Assembly (NCBI GenBank): GCA_040219575.1
Contig: JAVJSD010000045.1
Span: 1-64,000 of the forward strand
DNA from: JAVJSD01 sp040219575
GTDB lineage: Bacteria; Planctomycetota; Planctomycetia; Pirellulales; Pirellulaceae
DNA length: 64,000 bases
Direction of reading: 5' to 3'
In this document: positions 34,272 through 42,909 of the stretch, one piece after another
How positions within the stretch are numbered: the stretch's first letter is position 1
Layout: every line of letters starts with the position of its first letter
Translations under genes and position numbers: made by a program
The notes under the pieces: model-generated
What the model saw: the letters and a program-made list of their open reading frames with translations, nothing else
Database searches by the model: none
What the model was told of the DNA's origin: nothing

Positions 34272-36663
34272 CGTCGGCTCCCACCGTTTTTCGATAGAGG
34301 AACGAATCGCTGGTCAACAGCGATAGCACCAGCGCTCGGAAGCTGCCGCCGCCTTCGACATACGCCCGGTCGGCCGCCAGCAGCGTCGGCGCATCGGAGA
34401 GCATCTCGTTGCGGCCCATCCAGTAACGGAACGCATGCCGCACGAAACTCTGCCGCACGCGCTCGCTGCGGGCCAAGCGCTGCATCATTTCGATTGGATC
34501 GTCAACTTCGCCGTCGAGCGCCGGGTCGCCGGTTCCGTCGAGCACGCCGCGGCAATCCACCGCCGCCGTCTTGCCGGCGGCGTGCAGCTTCTCCACTTCG
34601 CGATAACGGCCGAAGTCGTCGTACAACTCGAACGGCATCCCCAGCGGGTTCATCTGCACGTGGCAGCGCCAGCACTCCGCCTGCCGCGTCACGCGAAAGC
34701 GATGACGCAGCGTTTGGTCCGGTTCCTCAGGGATGCGGGCGTCGACGGTGATCGGCAATTCGGGCACGGTGTCGGCCAGCAATCGCTCGCGAATCCACTT
34801 GCCGCGGCGGACCGGGTCGTTGTCGAGATTCAGTGAGTGGGCGATCAGCCACGCCGGGTGCATCAGCAGGCCGGCGCGTTTGCCGGGCGCGAGCGGGAAA
34901 GGCTGCTCGACGGGATAGTCGAACGAGCGCTCGTCGAGGTTGTAAGCCGCCAGGAACTCGCGGTTCTTCATCTGCGGCACGGGCGTGACGCCGTTCTTCT
35001 GGCACTTCTCCAGGTAACGCATCCAGCCCTTGACGACGTTCCCATTGGGATGGGCGAACATGCGGTCGATCTTCCGCACGTACTCGGCGTGCTCCGGGGG
35101 CGTGGCGTAGGGGAATTCGGCCCAACCCTTGTCCTTGAGGTAGTTGTAGAACTTCGTCAGCGACTCGTTTGTGTGCCGGGCCTGCTCGTTGTCGCCCGAG
35201 TGCAAGACGAAGTACTCCTCGGTGGTCAACAGCTCGGCCAATACGTTGCGATCACGCCGCAGGATGTGCAGCACCAGCGTGTCGGCGTCCTGCACCAGTT
35301 GTTCGGGCGTCTTGCTGCGATCGTATTGCCGCCCGAATCGGGCCTCGTCCTTGAACACCTGGGGCGCCCGGTGATAGCCGAAGAATTCGTGGAAGAACCG
35401 CAGGATGCGCGGTTTCTCGATCGACTCGTCATCCAGAATCCGCGCGACCTCTCGCGCCGCGTCGTCGCGACCGCGCAGTCGTCCGCTCTGCGCCGCTTCG
35501 AGCAATGCATCGTCGGGCTTTTGATCGGTGAGCGCGTAAGCGATGGCGAAGGCGAGGTCGGCCGGGCCGAGCAGGCGGCGGCCGTGTTCGTCGGTCGGTC
35601 CCTGTCCCAACTCCATGCGGTAGATCGCCGGCGGGCTGATCGCGATCGCCATCAGCATGGTCCGCAAGCCCTCGGCGGTCCCCCCAATCGCGGCGCACTC
35701 GCGCATCAACTGCCGATACTTCACCAGCTCCTCGTCCGACGGCTGGCGTTCGATCAGCAGGTTGAACATCTTGTTCGTGGCCGCGTCAACCTCATCGTCG
35801 GTGGGCGAATCCTCGCGGAACAGGATCGTCCGAAACTCGTCGGCCGTCTTGGCGTAGCGTGGGCGAATCGGTTTGCCGTTCTTGTCTTTGGGCAACTGGT
35901 CCTCGGGCGTCGGACCGTTGCGTTGTTCATCGAGTTCGTGGAGGGCGCCTTCCAGATGGCGGTCGACGATCACCTCGGCGTTGCGGAGCATCGTGCCGAG
36001 GGTGGCCGAGTCGGCGGTCATGATGGCGGCGAAGTCCTTGACGCCGGTCTTGTCCTCCATCGTGAACGGCTGCTTGACTTTGGCCAGATTCGGATGCAAA
36101 GCGCCGTACCGCCCCGTGCCGAATCCGACGCCGCGCAACATCAGCGAATCGAAGATGTGGGGACTCTTCTTCCAGAGCCGGCTCGGCGTGTAGGCGGGCC
36201 CTTCGACCGTGCCGCGAAACAGCGCGTCGTGGTCGATGAGATTGCCGTATTCGGGGTAGAGCAGTTTGTGCCGCCACTCGGGCTCACGGCCGGCCTCGCT
36301 CAGCCGCGCGCTGATCCAGTTCGCCACGGCCGCCCGTTGCGTGCGACTCGGCTGCGTTGCATCCGCGGGAGGCATCTCGGCGAATGTCAGCTTCTCGGCG
36401 ACCTTCGCCCACAACGCCGCGTCATCGTCGCCGAGGCTCGCCAGTTCGACGGCGTGCAGCGACACATCGCCCTGCTGAAGATCGGCGCCGTGGCACTCGG
36501 TGCAGTACTTCCGCAGAAAGGGTTGGACTTGCTCGTTGAATTCCGCCGTGCGCCGCCGCGCGGATTCAAGCTCCGCGGCCGCCGTCGCATCGACGAGTCC
36601 GGTCTGCACCGTCAATAGGACGGGGAAAAACGCCGCCGCCGCCAGGAGGGCCGATCGATTCAT
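34264..36663 (-). CDS. DUF1592/DUF1588/DUF1585 cytochrome c-like protein
   Basis: A 799-residue secreted protein. A signal peptide (MNRSALLAAAAFFPVLLTVQ) is followed by the heme c motif C54-T-E-C57-H58 in a PSCyt1-like segment. DUF1587, DUF1592, DUF1588 and DUF1585 regions follow. A second CxxCH (ECWRCHVQMNPLGMPFELYDD) lies in the C-terminal third. It is presumably a periplasmic electron carrier acting with the DUF1552 partner. The ATG at 36663 has GGAGTT upstream, and the open frame runs about 400 codons further without homology. Target reaction unknown. Confidence 0.88.
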   Translation of the reverse strand: MNRSALLAAAAFFPVLLTVQTGLVDATAAAELESARRRTAEFNEQVQPFLRKYCTECHGADLQQGDVSLHAVELASLGDDDAALWAKVAEKLTFAEMPPADATQPSRTQRAAVANWISARLSEAGREPEWRHKLLYPEYGNLIDHDALFRGTVEGPAYTPSRLWKKSPHIFDSLMLRGVGFGTGRYGALHPNLAKVKQPFTMEDKTGVKDFAAIMTADSATLGTMLRNAEVIVDRHLEGALHELDEQRNGPTPEDQLPKDKNGKPIRPRYAKTADEFRTILFREDSPTDDEVDAATNKMFNLLIERQPSDEELVKYRQLMRECAAIGGTAEGLRTMLMAIAISPPAIYRMELGQGPTDEHGRRLLGPADLAFAIAYALTDQKPDDALLEAAQSGRLRGRDDAAREVARILDDESIEKPRILRFFHEFFGYHRAPQVFKDEARFGRQYDRSKTPEQLVQDADTLVLHILRRDRNVLAELLTTEEYFVLHSGDNEQARHTNESLTKFYNYLKDKGWAEFPYATPPEHAEYVRKIDRMFAHPNGNVVKGWMRYLEKCQKNGVTPVPQMKNREFLAAYNLDERSFDYPVEQPFPLAPGKRAGLLMHPAWLIAHSLNLDNDPVRRGKWIRERLLADTVPELPITVDARIPEEPDQTLRHRFRVTRQAECWRCHVQMNPLGMPFELYDDFGRYREVEKLHAAGKTAAVDCRGVLDGTGDPALDGEVDDPIEMMQRLARSERVRQSFVRHAFRYWMGRNEMLSDAPTLLAADRAYVEGGGSFRALVLSLLTSDSFLYRKTVGADDE

Positions 36664-36700
36664 ACCAACTCCAAACCGTTCATCAATGATCCGGAAACCC

Positions 36701-36765
36701 CGTAGCGGAAGTCGTGAGACTTCCGATAGCGATGAAACAGAGGAACTCTCACGAGTTCCGCTACG
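36701..36765. repeat. dispersed palindromic repeat, family A
   Basis: CGTAGCGGAAGTCGTGAGAC (36701-36720) and its right arm CTCACGAGTTCCGCTACG (36748-36765) around GATGAAACAGAGGAA. The centre matches the copy at 30332-30405 closely, so these two are a sub-family. It lies in the gap between divergent genes. Confidence 0.85.
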
Positions 36766-36888
36766 AAATGATTTGAGCAGCCGCCAGGTCCGGGACCTCC
36801 ATTCAACGCCTGTCATTATCGCTGATCCGAAGTACGATAATACGACAAACAACTTTGTTTTCGCGCATACCCCATGTGGGACTTCGCC

Positions 36889-38058
36889 ATGAAAAAACGA
36901 CGCGTCGGCATCATGTTGGAGCTGATGTGGCCCTTTCGCCGGCATCTCGATGTGTTTGCCGGCACGCAGCGGTTCGCGAAGGACGCGGGCGCCTGGGTGT
37001 GCGAGATCGACGAGTTCGTGCACGAGCGCGGCAATGCGGCCCGGTCGCAACTGGCCGGCTACGACGGACTGATCGCCCGGGCGACTCCGCAGTTGGCGAG
37101 GCTCGCCCGGCGGGCCAAGGTGCCGCTGGTCAACGTGTGGTACAACTCTCCGGAGTTCGAGCGGCTCCCGGGTGTGTTCCCCGACTTTGCGGAGGTGGGC
37201 CGGCAGGCGATCGAGCATTTGGCGGACCGCGGTTTTCGCGAGTTCGGCTGTCTCTCGATCCCCCGCGAGCGGGCGCATCAGGTGATGATCAACGCCTTTC
37301 ACGAGGTCGTGTCGGGACTGGGGCGGCAGTGCCATTGCCTGCGAGCGCCACGACGCTACTACCGCGACGGCCAGGCATGGACGCGGTTTCAACGCGCGCT
37401 CGATGAGTGGATTTCGACCTGGAGGCCGCCCATCGCGCTGTTCGTGGCGTTCACGGACGCGACGACACGGTACGTCGTGCACGCCTGTCGGCGTCACGGC
37501 CTGCGCGTGCCGGAGGACGTGGCGCTCGTGACGTCGTCGAACGAGCCGATGATCGCCGAGATGCCGCCCCCTTCCTTGACATCGGTGGAGGTCGATTACG
37601 AACAGATCGGCTACCAAGCCGCGCGGCTGTTGGATCGCATGATGCGCGGCGGTGAACCTGCGGTGCGCCATCCGTTCGTTCGCCCGACCGGCATCATCGC
37701 CCGCGATTCGACCGACTTCTTCGCCGTCGACGACGAGGTCGTGGCCGCCGCCATGCGGTTCATCGAACAACACATGCGGGAGGACATCGCCGTCGACGAC
37801 GTCGCCGCGGCGGCCGGCGTTTCGCGGCGGACCCTGGAGCGCCGCTTTCAAGGCAGCGCGGGCCGTTCGATCGCCGCCGAGATTCGCCGGCTCCGCGTTC
37901 TCAAGGCGAAACGCCTGTTGGCCGAATCGGATTTGCTGGTCAAACAGATCGCGCGCGAAGCTGGTTTCCGCGATCCGATCCGCCTGAACGAGGTGTTCCT
38001 TCGCGAGGAGCAGATGACGCCCAGCGAATTTCGCCGGCGGATTCGCGGCGAATCGTAG
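36889..38058 (+). CDS. XylR-like AraC-family regulator with LacI-type sensor
   Basis: A 389-residue regulator. The N-terminal 280 residues are a periplasmic-binding-protein-like sensor (RVGIMLELMWPFRRHLDVFAG, ...PPSLTSVEVDYEQIGYQAA). A C-terminal AraC HTH pair follows (VDDVAAAAGVSRRTLERRF and VKQIAREAGFRDPIRLNEVF). This is the XylR layout, which usually senses a sugar. An ATG five codons earlier is also possible. It diverges from the DUF1592/DUF1552 pair, so it may control them. Confidence 0.85.
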   Translation: MKKRRVGIMLELMWPFRRHLDVFAGTQRFAKDAGAWVCEIDEFVHERGNAARSQLAGYDGLIARATPQLARLARRAKVPLVNVWYNSPEFERLPGVFPDFAEVGRQAIEHLADRGFREFGCLSIPRERAHQVMINAFHEVVSGLGRQCHCLRAPRRYYRDGQAWTRFQRALDEWISTWRPPIALFVAFTDATTRYVVHACRRHGLRVPEDVALVTSSNEPMIAEMPPPSLTSVEVDYEQIGYQAARLLDRMMRGGEPAVRHPFVRPTGIIARDSTDFFAVDDEVVAAAMRFIEQHMREDIAVDDVAAAAGVSRRTLERRFQGSAGRSIAAEIRRLRVLKAKRLLAESDLLVKQIAREAGFRDPIRLNEVFLREEQMTPSEFRRRIRGES

Positions 38059-38235
38059 CCGCGGAGACGGCCAAGCGATGCGTTCACGTCCTCCGGATTA
38101 TCCGCAACGTGTCGGTTGGCCCTCGGTGCTCCCTCGCTTTGCCCCCGCTTTGCAACCGTATCCTATACTCCTAGGGCCGCTGGAATGTGCGCGCACGACG
38201 CCATTTTCGCGGCTTGATGTTCACACGGGAGTTGG

Positions 38236-39237
38236 ATGGTGAATTGCCAACAGCGGTCGGAGCGCGACAGTCGGCGAAGGAACGCCCATCGACGCGTGGC
38301 GGACGTCGCTCAAAGATTGAGAAACTTCCACCGCGACGTCCGCGGCGCGACCGCCGTCGAGAACGCGGTGCTGATCACGCTGATCCTCGGCGTGTTGCTG
38401 CTCGCCGTGGAAGGAGTGGCGCTGCTGGCCGGCCGCACGTTCGATTCCGCCAGCCTCGGGCTTTCCCACGAATCGACGCACGTCGCGCAGCACGTCGAGC
38501 GCGCCGCGAAGGCATCGGCAGGCGCGGAGCAAACATCTCCGACGACGGCGAGCGGTCTGTCGCCCTACGCCCGTATCTGGGTGCTGTTGATCGTCTGTCC
38601 GTTCAGTGCGGCGTGTTGGTACTTGCTTCATCGGGCGCGTCGCGGCTGCAAGAACGCCGAGGAAGAGACGCCGGCGTCGGAGGACGGCCTCGAACTCGAC
38701 CATGACGCGATCTTCCAAAAACGTCACGAGATTCTCCGCATCCTGTCGGCCGACGTGGGAATCTTGCTGGATAGCCGGATGCATGTGCGACACGTGATGT
38801 CGCGCAAACTTTCCACCATCGAACCCACGGCGCCCGCCCAACAGGTTCGCGAGCGCATGCGGAAGGAACGCATTCGCCACTTGATCGTTTGCCAGTCCGA
38901 TGGGCGGTTGATGGGCGTGATCAGCGACCGCGACCTCGGCAAGATGCAAGCCCAGACCGCCCGGCAGATGATGACGCCCCAGCCGTTGACGGTTGACGCC
39001 GACGCCTTGATCAGCCCCGCCATCACGCTCCTGATCGAACGCCGCATCTCCTGCCTGCCGGTGCTCGACGGCGAGCGTCTGGTGGGCGTGCTGACGACCA
39101 CCGATCTGATGATGGCCCTGCAGTGCGCGCTGCACGCCCTGCAAAAGGTCGCCGCCGAGATCGCCAAGGCGCACGACCGCCCGCAGCGCCGCAGCATCAG
39201 CGACACAGAGCAGATTCCCGTCGCCGCGAGAGGATGA
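38236..39237 (+). CDS. Flp-pilin-like membrane segment fused to CBS domain pair
   Basis: A 333-residue protein. Residues 30-76 read FHRDVRGATAVENAVLITL and on: a prepilin-type site G37/A38 with Glu at +5 (E42), then a hydrophobic helix, as in Flp/TadE pilins. A second membrane helix is at about 112-131. The C-terminal half (about 178-300) holds two CBS motifs (VRHVMSRKLSTIEPTAPAQQ, ARQMMTPQPLTVDADALISP), which bind adenosyl nucleotides. The fusion is unusual. GGGAG lies before the ATG. The topology suggests a membrane-tethered nucleotide sensor; a pilus role is doubtful without other tad genes in the window. Confidence 0.75.
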   Translation: MVNCQQRSERDSRRRNAHRRVADVAQRLRNFHRDVRGATAVENAVLITLILGVLLLAVEGVALLAGRTFDSASLGLSHESTHVAQHVERAAKASAGAEQTSPTTASGLSPYARIWVLLIVCPFSAACWYLLHRARRGCKNAEEETPASEDGLELDHDAIFQKRHEILRILSADVGILLDSRMHVRHVMSRKLSTIEPTAPAQQVRERMRKERIRHLIVCQSDGRLMGVISDRDLGKMQAQTARQMMTPQPLTVDADALISPAITLLIERRISCLPVLDGERLVGVLTTTDLMMALQCALHALQKVAAEIAKAHDRPQRRSISDTEQIPVAARG

Positions 39238-39411
39238 AGACGTCGAACCGCGACGCCCAGGGGCGTTCGGGACGAACCGACTCGCCGCATGCAGGTTCTC
39301 CCGGTCCTGGTTCTTGCCGACCGGCGCTCCGCGCGCCACCATGGTTGTCGGAAATGTTGCTCCGTGCGACCTGCGCGTCGCCGGAATCCTGGCCTCTTGT
39401 GGAGAATGCGA

Positions 39412-40320
39412 ATGCAAGTGCGATTGCCCGCCAAGACACTGTCAGCTTTGCCGCTGCTGATCGTGGGCGCCGCGATGTTTTCGGAGCAACTCTCCGCGGA
39501 GCAACCGGATGGCCGCGCAGCTCAGCAACCCCTTGTGCGCTGCGCCGTCATCGGCGGACTGATCGACACCGGGTTCTGGCCGGCGCTCATCGAGCGATTT
39601 GAACAGCATTCGGGCTGCCGGGCGGCGCTGGTCTCGTCCGGGCCGAAGCACGTGCTCGCCGCCGCCTTCGAACGCGGCGACGCCGACCTGATCACGATGC
39701 ACTCCAGCGACACGATCATGAATCTGGCGGCGGACGGCCGCGCCGAGAATCCACAACCGTGGGCGCGCAACGACATGATCCTTGTCGGACCACCCGACGA
39801 TCCGGCCGGCGTTGGCGGCGGAAAAGACGCTGTCGCCGCGCTGCGCAAGATCATCGAGTCCGACAACAGATTGTTGCTGCACGGCAGCCTGGGGGCCAAT
39901 GAGGTGCTTGCCGATTTGCTCGCCCGGGGCGGACTCAGGCTCGATCCCGAGAAGACCATCTCCATCACGGCCGACAAGCAACGGGCCATGCTGCAACGCG
40001 CCGCCAAGGAGCGGGCCTACACACTGATCGGCCGCATCCCCTACTTGTCGGGCAAGATTGAAAGCGGCGATCTGGCGGTGATGGTGCAGGGCGACCCGCG
40101 ATTGCGGCGTCCGTACGTTGTGGCGACGACCACCGATGTCCGCGACGTGGCCCGGTACGAGGCGGCCCGACAACTCGCGGCGTTCCTGCGCGCCCCGGAA
40201 ACGCAAGCCTGGATCGTACAATACGGACGCGGCCGACTCGACGATCAACCCCTGTTCTTCCCGGTGACGGTGCCGGCCCAAAAACCGGCGCCCGGTCGAC
40301 ATGCGCCGGATGCGAAATAG
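39412..40320 (+). CDS. TupA-like tungstate/anion substrate-binding protein
   Basis: A 302-residue secreted protein. A signal peptide (MQVRLPAKTLSALPLLIVGAAMFSEQ) is followed by a periplasmic binding fold with VRCAVIGGLIDTGFWPALIE and DLITMHSSDTIMNLAADG, the D-x-x-x-x-H-x-x-D-T style of tungstate-binding TupA. WARNDMILVGPPDDPAG and FFPVTVPAQ also match. No permease or ATPase follows, so it is an orphan here. The start is set by GGAG 7 nt upstream. Confidence 0.78.
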   Translation: MQVRLPAKTLSALPLLIVGAAMFSEQLSAEQPDGRAAQQPLVRCAVIGGLIDTGFWPALIERFEQHSGCRAALVSSGPKHVLAAAFERGDADLITMHSSDTIMNLAADGRAENPQPWARNDMILVGPPDDPAGVGGGKDAVAALRKIIESDNRLLLHGSLGANEVLADLLARGGLRLDPEKTISITADKQRAMLQRAAKERAYTLIGRIPYLSGKIESGDLAVMVQGDPRLRRPYVVATTTDVRDVARYEAARQLAAFLRAPETQAWIVQYGRGRLDDQPLFFPVTVPAQKPAPGRHAPDAK

Positions 40321-40344
40321 GCTCCGACGGGCGCTGCTGCGGGA

Positions 40345-42093
40345 CTATTGGGCGAAGGCCGAGATGTGCAGCGCCTCGCTGGGCGCGGCGGAGTCCGCCT
40401 CCGCCGTGGGATCGTGGGCCGAGAACGTGACGACGCCTTCGCCTTGGCGGTGAACGAGCGCCACGCCCGCCGTTGTTTCCGAGTTTTCCAGCCTGGCCTT
40501 CACCGCCTCGGCCAGAAACTTGCCGGCCGACTCGCGTGTGCAGCCCAGGAGCGCGCCGAATTCGTCGACCTGCCACTTGTACGTCGGTTTGTCCTCGGCG
40601 GGCGAGCCGCCTAGGGAAGACTCGTCCGACGCGTCCGCCGACTCCGCGATGGCCGCATCGAGCGCGTAGCTCTTGAGCAGTTTGGGCCATAGCTTGCGAA
40701 ACAGCGGCGTCGATTCGAACACGTCGATCGTCTGCAGTTCTCCATTGACCGCCACGACGACGCCCACGATTTGTTCGATGCCGGCGACCGGCTCTTGAAT
40801 GGCCGTCAGGTAGGGCTCCAACCGCTGCACGGCCCTTTGGTCGACGTAATTGTGGGTGAACGCGCCGGACGCGACCTGCACCCCCGACTTGGCGTTGGTG
40901 ACGGCGACCTTGTCCCATACTTCTCCCTGGTCGCCCGCCTGCTGCACGGCGAGCCGCGCGGCGCGGCTGAGGTTGCCGACGCTGGCCACGAACTTGCCGC
41001 TGCCGGCCTGCTTGGCGGCTTGCTCGGGCGTCGCGCCGTCGGAGAGCGCGACCGTGGCGGCGTTGGCGGAGTTCTGCGACGCCTCGGCCAGCAGCGCTGC
41101 CGTCATCTCCGACGAGCGGCCTCCCCAGCGCTGGGCCTCGACGCAGAACACATCGATCGGCGTCGGCTCTCCGCCCGGCGCGATCACCAACTCTTGGCCG
41201 ATGGTGCGATCCTGGCTGCCGCCGACGATGATTTCGCCCGGCATCAGGTACAGCGGCCGATCCGAACGGTTGATCACCAGCAGGCGGTTCACGTCGTTGC
41301 CGACGACCTGGTCCTCCACGTCGGACCGATTCTGAATCGACGGCGTGTCGATCGATGGCGGCGACGCGCTCTCCGGTTCGGCCGCCGCGTTCGATGGGTT
41401 CTCCGAAAACGTCGGAGGAGTCGTCGGCGCCGTCGGAAGCAAGCCGGATTCCTCAACAGGTTCTTCCGCCGCGGCGGGCGTCAGTCCTGCGAAGTCGCTG
41501 GCTTGAATCAGATCGCCGCCGGCGGCTTCCTCTTGCGTGGCGTCTTCCTTGGGCTCTGTGGGCGCGTTCTCCGGCGATTCGTCCCGCGCGCCGTCGTCAG
41601 CGCTGGCATCCGCCTCGTTGGTCTCGCCCTCCGCGGGCGGATCGTCGGCAAACGGATCGTCGCCGGATTCGACCGCCGGCGCGAGACCGGAAAAACTCTG
41701 TTCGACGTTCGACTCGTCCGTCGTTTGCGCCGCGCCGTTGGGAACGGCGCTGGGCGCCGCATCGACGTTCGGCGCAGGATTCATGCCGGACCCGCCGCCG
41801 ACCTCCACGATCTCGATCGTTCCCGCCTTCAGGCCTTCATCGAGGGTGATGAAGCGGTCGTCGCTGCGGGCCGTCTTCGAGATGACGGGGAAGACCGTTA
41901 AATTCGCGAACTGCACCGGCTCACCGACCGACAGGTCGCCCACGACCGCCGCGTTCTGTTGCGATGAGACCGGTGGAGTCGACGGATCCTCGGGGGAAGA
42001 GGGGTCGCCCGAGATCGAGGGCGGGGAGGGCGCCTGAGTGCATCCACCGATCGACAAGCAGACAAGGGCGAGGACGATCAAGGAAATGCGCAT
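40345..42093 (-). CDS. lipoprotein with ARPP-1-like (DUF6569) domain split by a long acidic insert
   Basis: A 582-residue protein with a lipobox ending in C18 (LSIGGC). An ARPP-1-type beginning (LTVFPVISKTARSDDRFITL...GTIEIVEVGGG, about 65-101) is followed by about 165 residues rich in Asp, Glu, Ala, Pro and Ser. The domain resumes at DVNRLLVINRSDRPLYLMPG (267 on), with SQDRTIGQELVIAPGG and FCVEAQRW. GGAG lies 10 nt before the ATG. ARPP-1 has no known reaction. Diverges from the gene at 42295. Confidence 0.75.
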   Translation of the reverse strand: MRISLIVLALVCLSIGGCTQAPSPPSISGDPSSPEDPSTPPVSSQQNAAVVGDLSVGEPVQFANLTVFPVISKTARSDDRFITLDEGLKAGTIEIVEVGGGSGMNPAPNVDAAPSAVPNGAAQTTDESNVEQSFSGLAPAVESGDDPFADDPPAEGETNEADASADDGARDESPENAPTEPKEDATQEEAAGGDLIQASDFAGLTPAAAEEPVEESGLLPTAPTTPPTFSENPSNAAAEPESASPPSIDTPSIQNRSDVEDQVVGNDVNRLLVINRSDRPLYLMPGEIIVGGSQDRTIGQELVIAPGGEPTPIDVFCVEAQRWGGRSSEMTAALLAEASQNSANAATVALSDGATPEQAAKQAGSGKFVASVGNLSRAARLAVQQAGDQGEVWDKVAVTNAKSGVQVASGAFTHNYVDQRAVQRLEPYLTAIQEPVAGIEQIVGVVVAVNGELQTIDVFESTPLFRKLWPKLLKSYALDAAIAESADASDESSLGGSPAEDKPTYKWQVDEFGALLGCTRESAGKFLAEAVKARLENSETTAGVALVHRQGEGVVTFSAHDPTAEADSAAPSEALHISAFAQ

Positions 42094-42294
42094 GACCCGG
42101 CTCCAAGAGAAATGGCTCGAACGCGAAACAGGCCTCCCCACAATCTACGCTTCCGCCGAGACGCGCACAACGATCCTGCGTGCAACGGGTTTGTAACCGC
42201 CTTCCGCCGCCTAATGACTTTTCGCGAAGCGGCGGCGAGGTACGATGCACTGGCTGCTTCTTCGTTTTCGCGTCGTGCGGCGGAGCAATTCGAC

Positions 42295-42885
42295 ATGACG
42301 TCCAGCCTCAATCCCTACCAGCCTCCTCAGGAGCATGGCGCGCCCGTCGAACCGCCAAGCGATTTCGATGCCGAGGGGCCGTGGCGCAGTGGGACGGTGC
42401 TCGTCACGCGCAAGGGGGCGTCCTTGCCTCCGCGGTGCGTGAAAACGAACCTGCCCGCGGAACGCACCTTATGGTGCAAGGTGAGCTGGCATCCGCCGGC
42501 CTTCGCATGGACGATGTTGGCGGGGCCGGTGTACGTGGTTGTCGCGCTGATCGTCCGCAAGAGGGCCAGGATCGATGTCGGCTTGACGGGCGAACGCTAT
42601 AGGCGGTTTCGCCTGCTTCACAGCGCCGTGTGGTTGTTTGGAGGGCTGTCGCTCGCCCCGATTTGGTTTGGAGGCACGATGCTGTTGGACGGCTCGCGAG
42701 GGTATCCGCTCGTGATAGCGGTCGTGATGGCGGTAGGCGGAAGCGTGATGCTTCTCGCTTCCCTGGTGTATGGGCGGTACAGCGCGCCGGTGGTCGGCGT
42801 GCAGAAGATCGACGACCGATTCGTCTGGTTGACGGGCGTGTGCGAGGCGTATCTCGCCGAGCTGCCTCCCTGGCCCTACTCGTAG
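42295..42885 (+). CDS. NPYQPP-type small membrane protein
   Basis: A 196-residue protein starting MTSSLNPYQPPQEH, a planctomycete-style N-terminus. A CxxxN-like CVKTNLP segment is followed by two pairs of hydrophobic helices (AWTMLAGPVYVVVALIV, and about 130-170 with VVMAVGGSVMLLASLVYG). Start set by GGAG upstream. Function unknown. Confidence 0.7.
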   Translation: MTSSLNPYQPPQEHGAPVEPPSDFDAEGPWRSGTVLVTRKGASLPPRCVKTNLPAERTLWCKVSWHPPAFAWTMLAGPVYVVVALIVRKRARIDVGLTGERYRRFRLLHSAVWLFGGLSLAPIWFGGTMLLDGSRGYPLVIAVVMAVGGSVMLLASLVYGRYSAPVVGVQKIDDRFVWLTGVCEAYLAELPPWPYS

Positions 42886-42909
42886 TGGCGGGCCGGTTGC
42901 TCTCGCCGA

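Noticed and set aside
34264..37851. The open frame of the DUF1592 gene extends about 400 codons upstream
   Set aside because: The extension overlaps the XylR-like regulator on the other strand, has no family features, and a signal peptide with a ribosome site starts at 36663.
39238..39411. A possible Moco or tungsten riboswitch before the TupA-like gene
   Set aside because: I looked for the conserved Moco motif elements and could not place them; only GC-rich sequence is seen.
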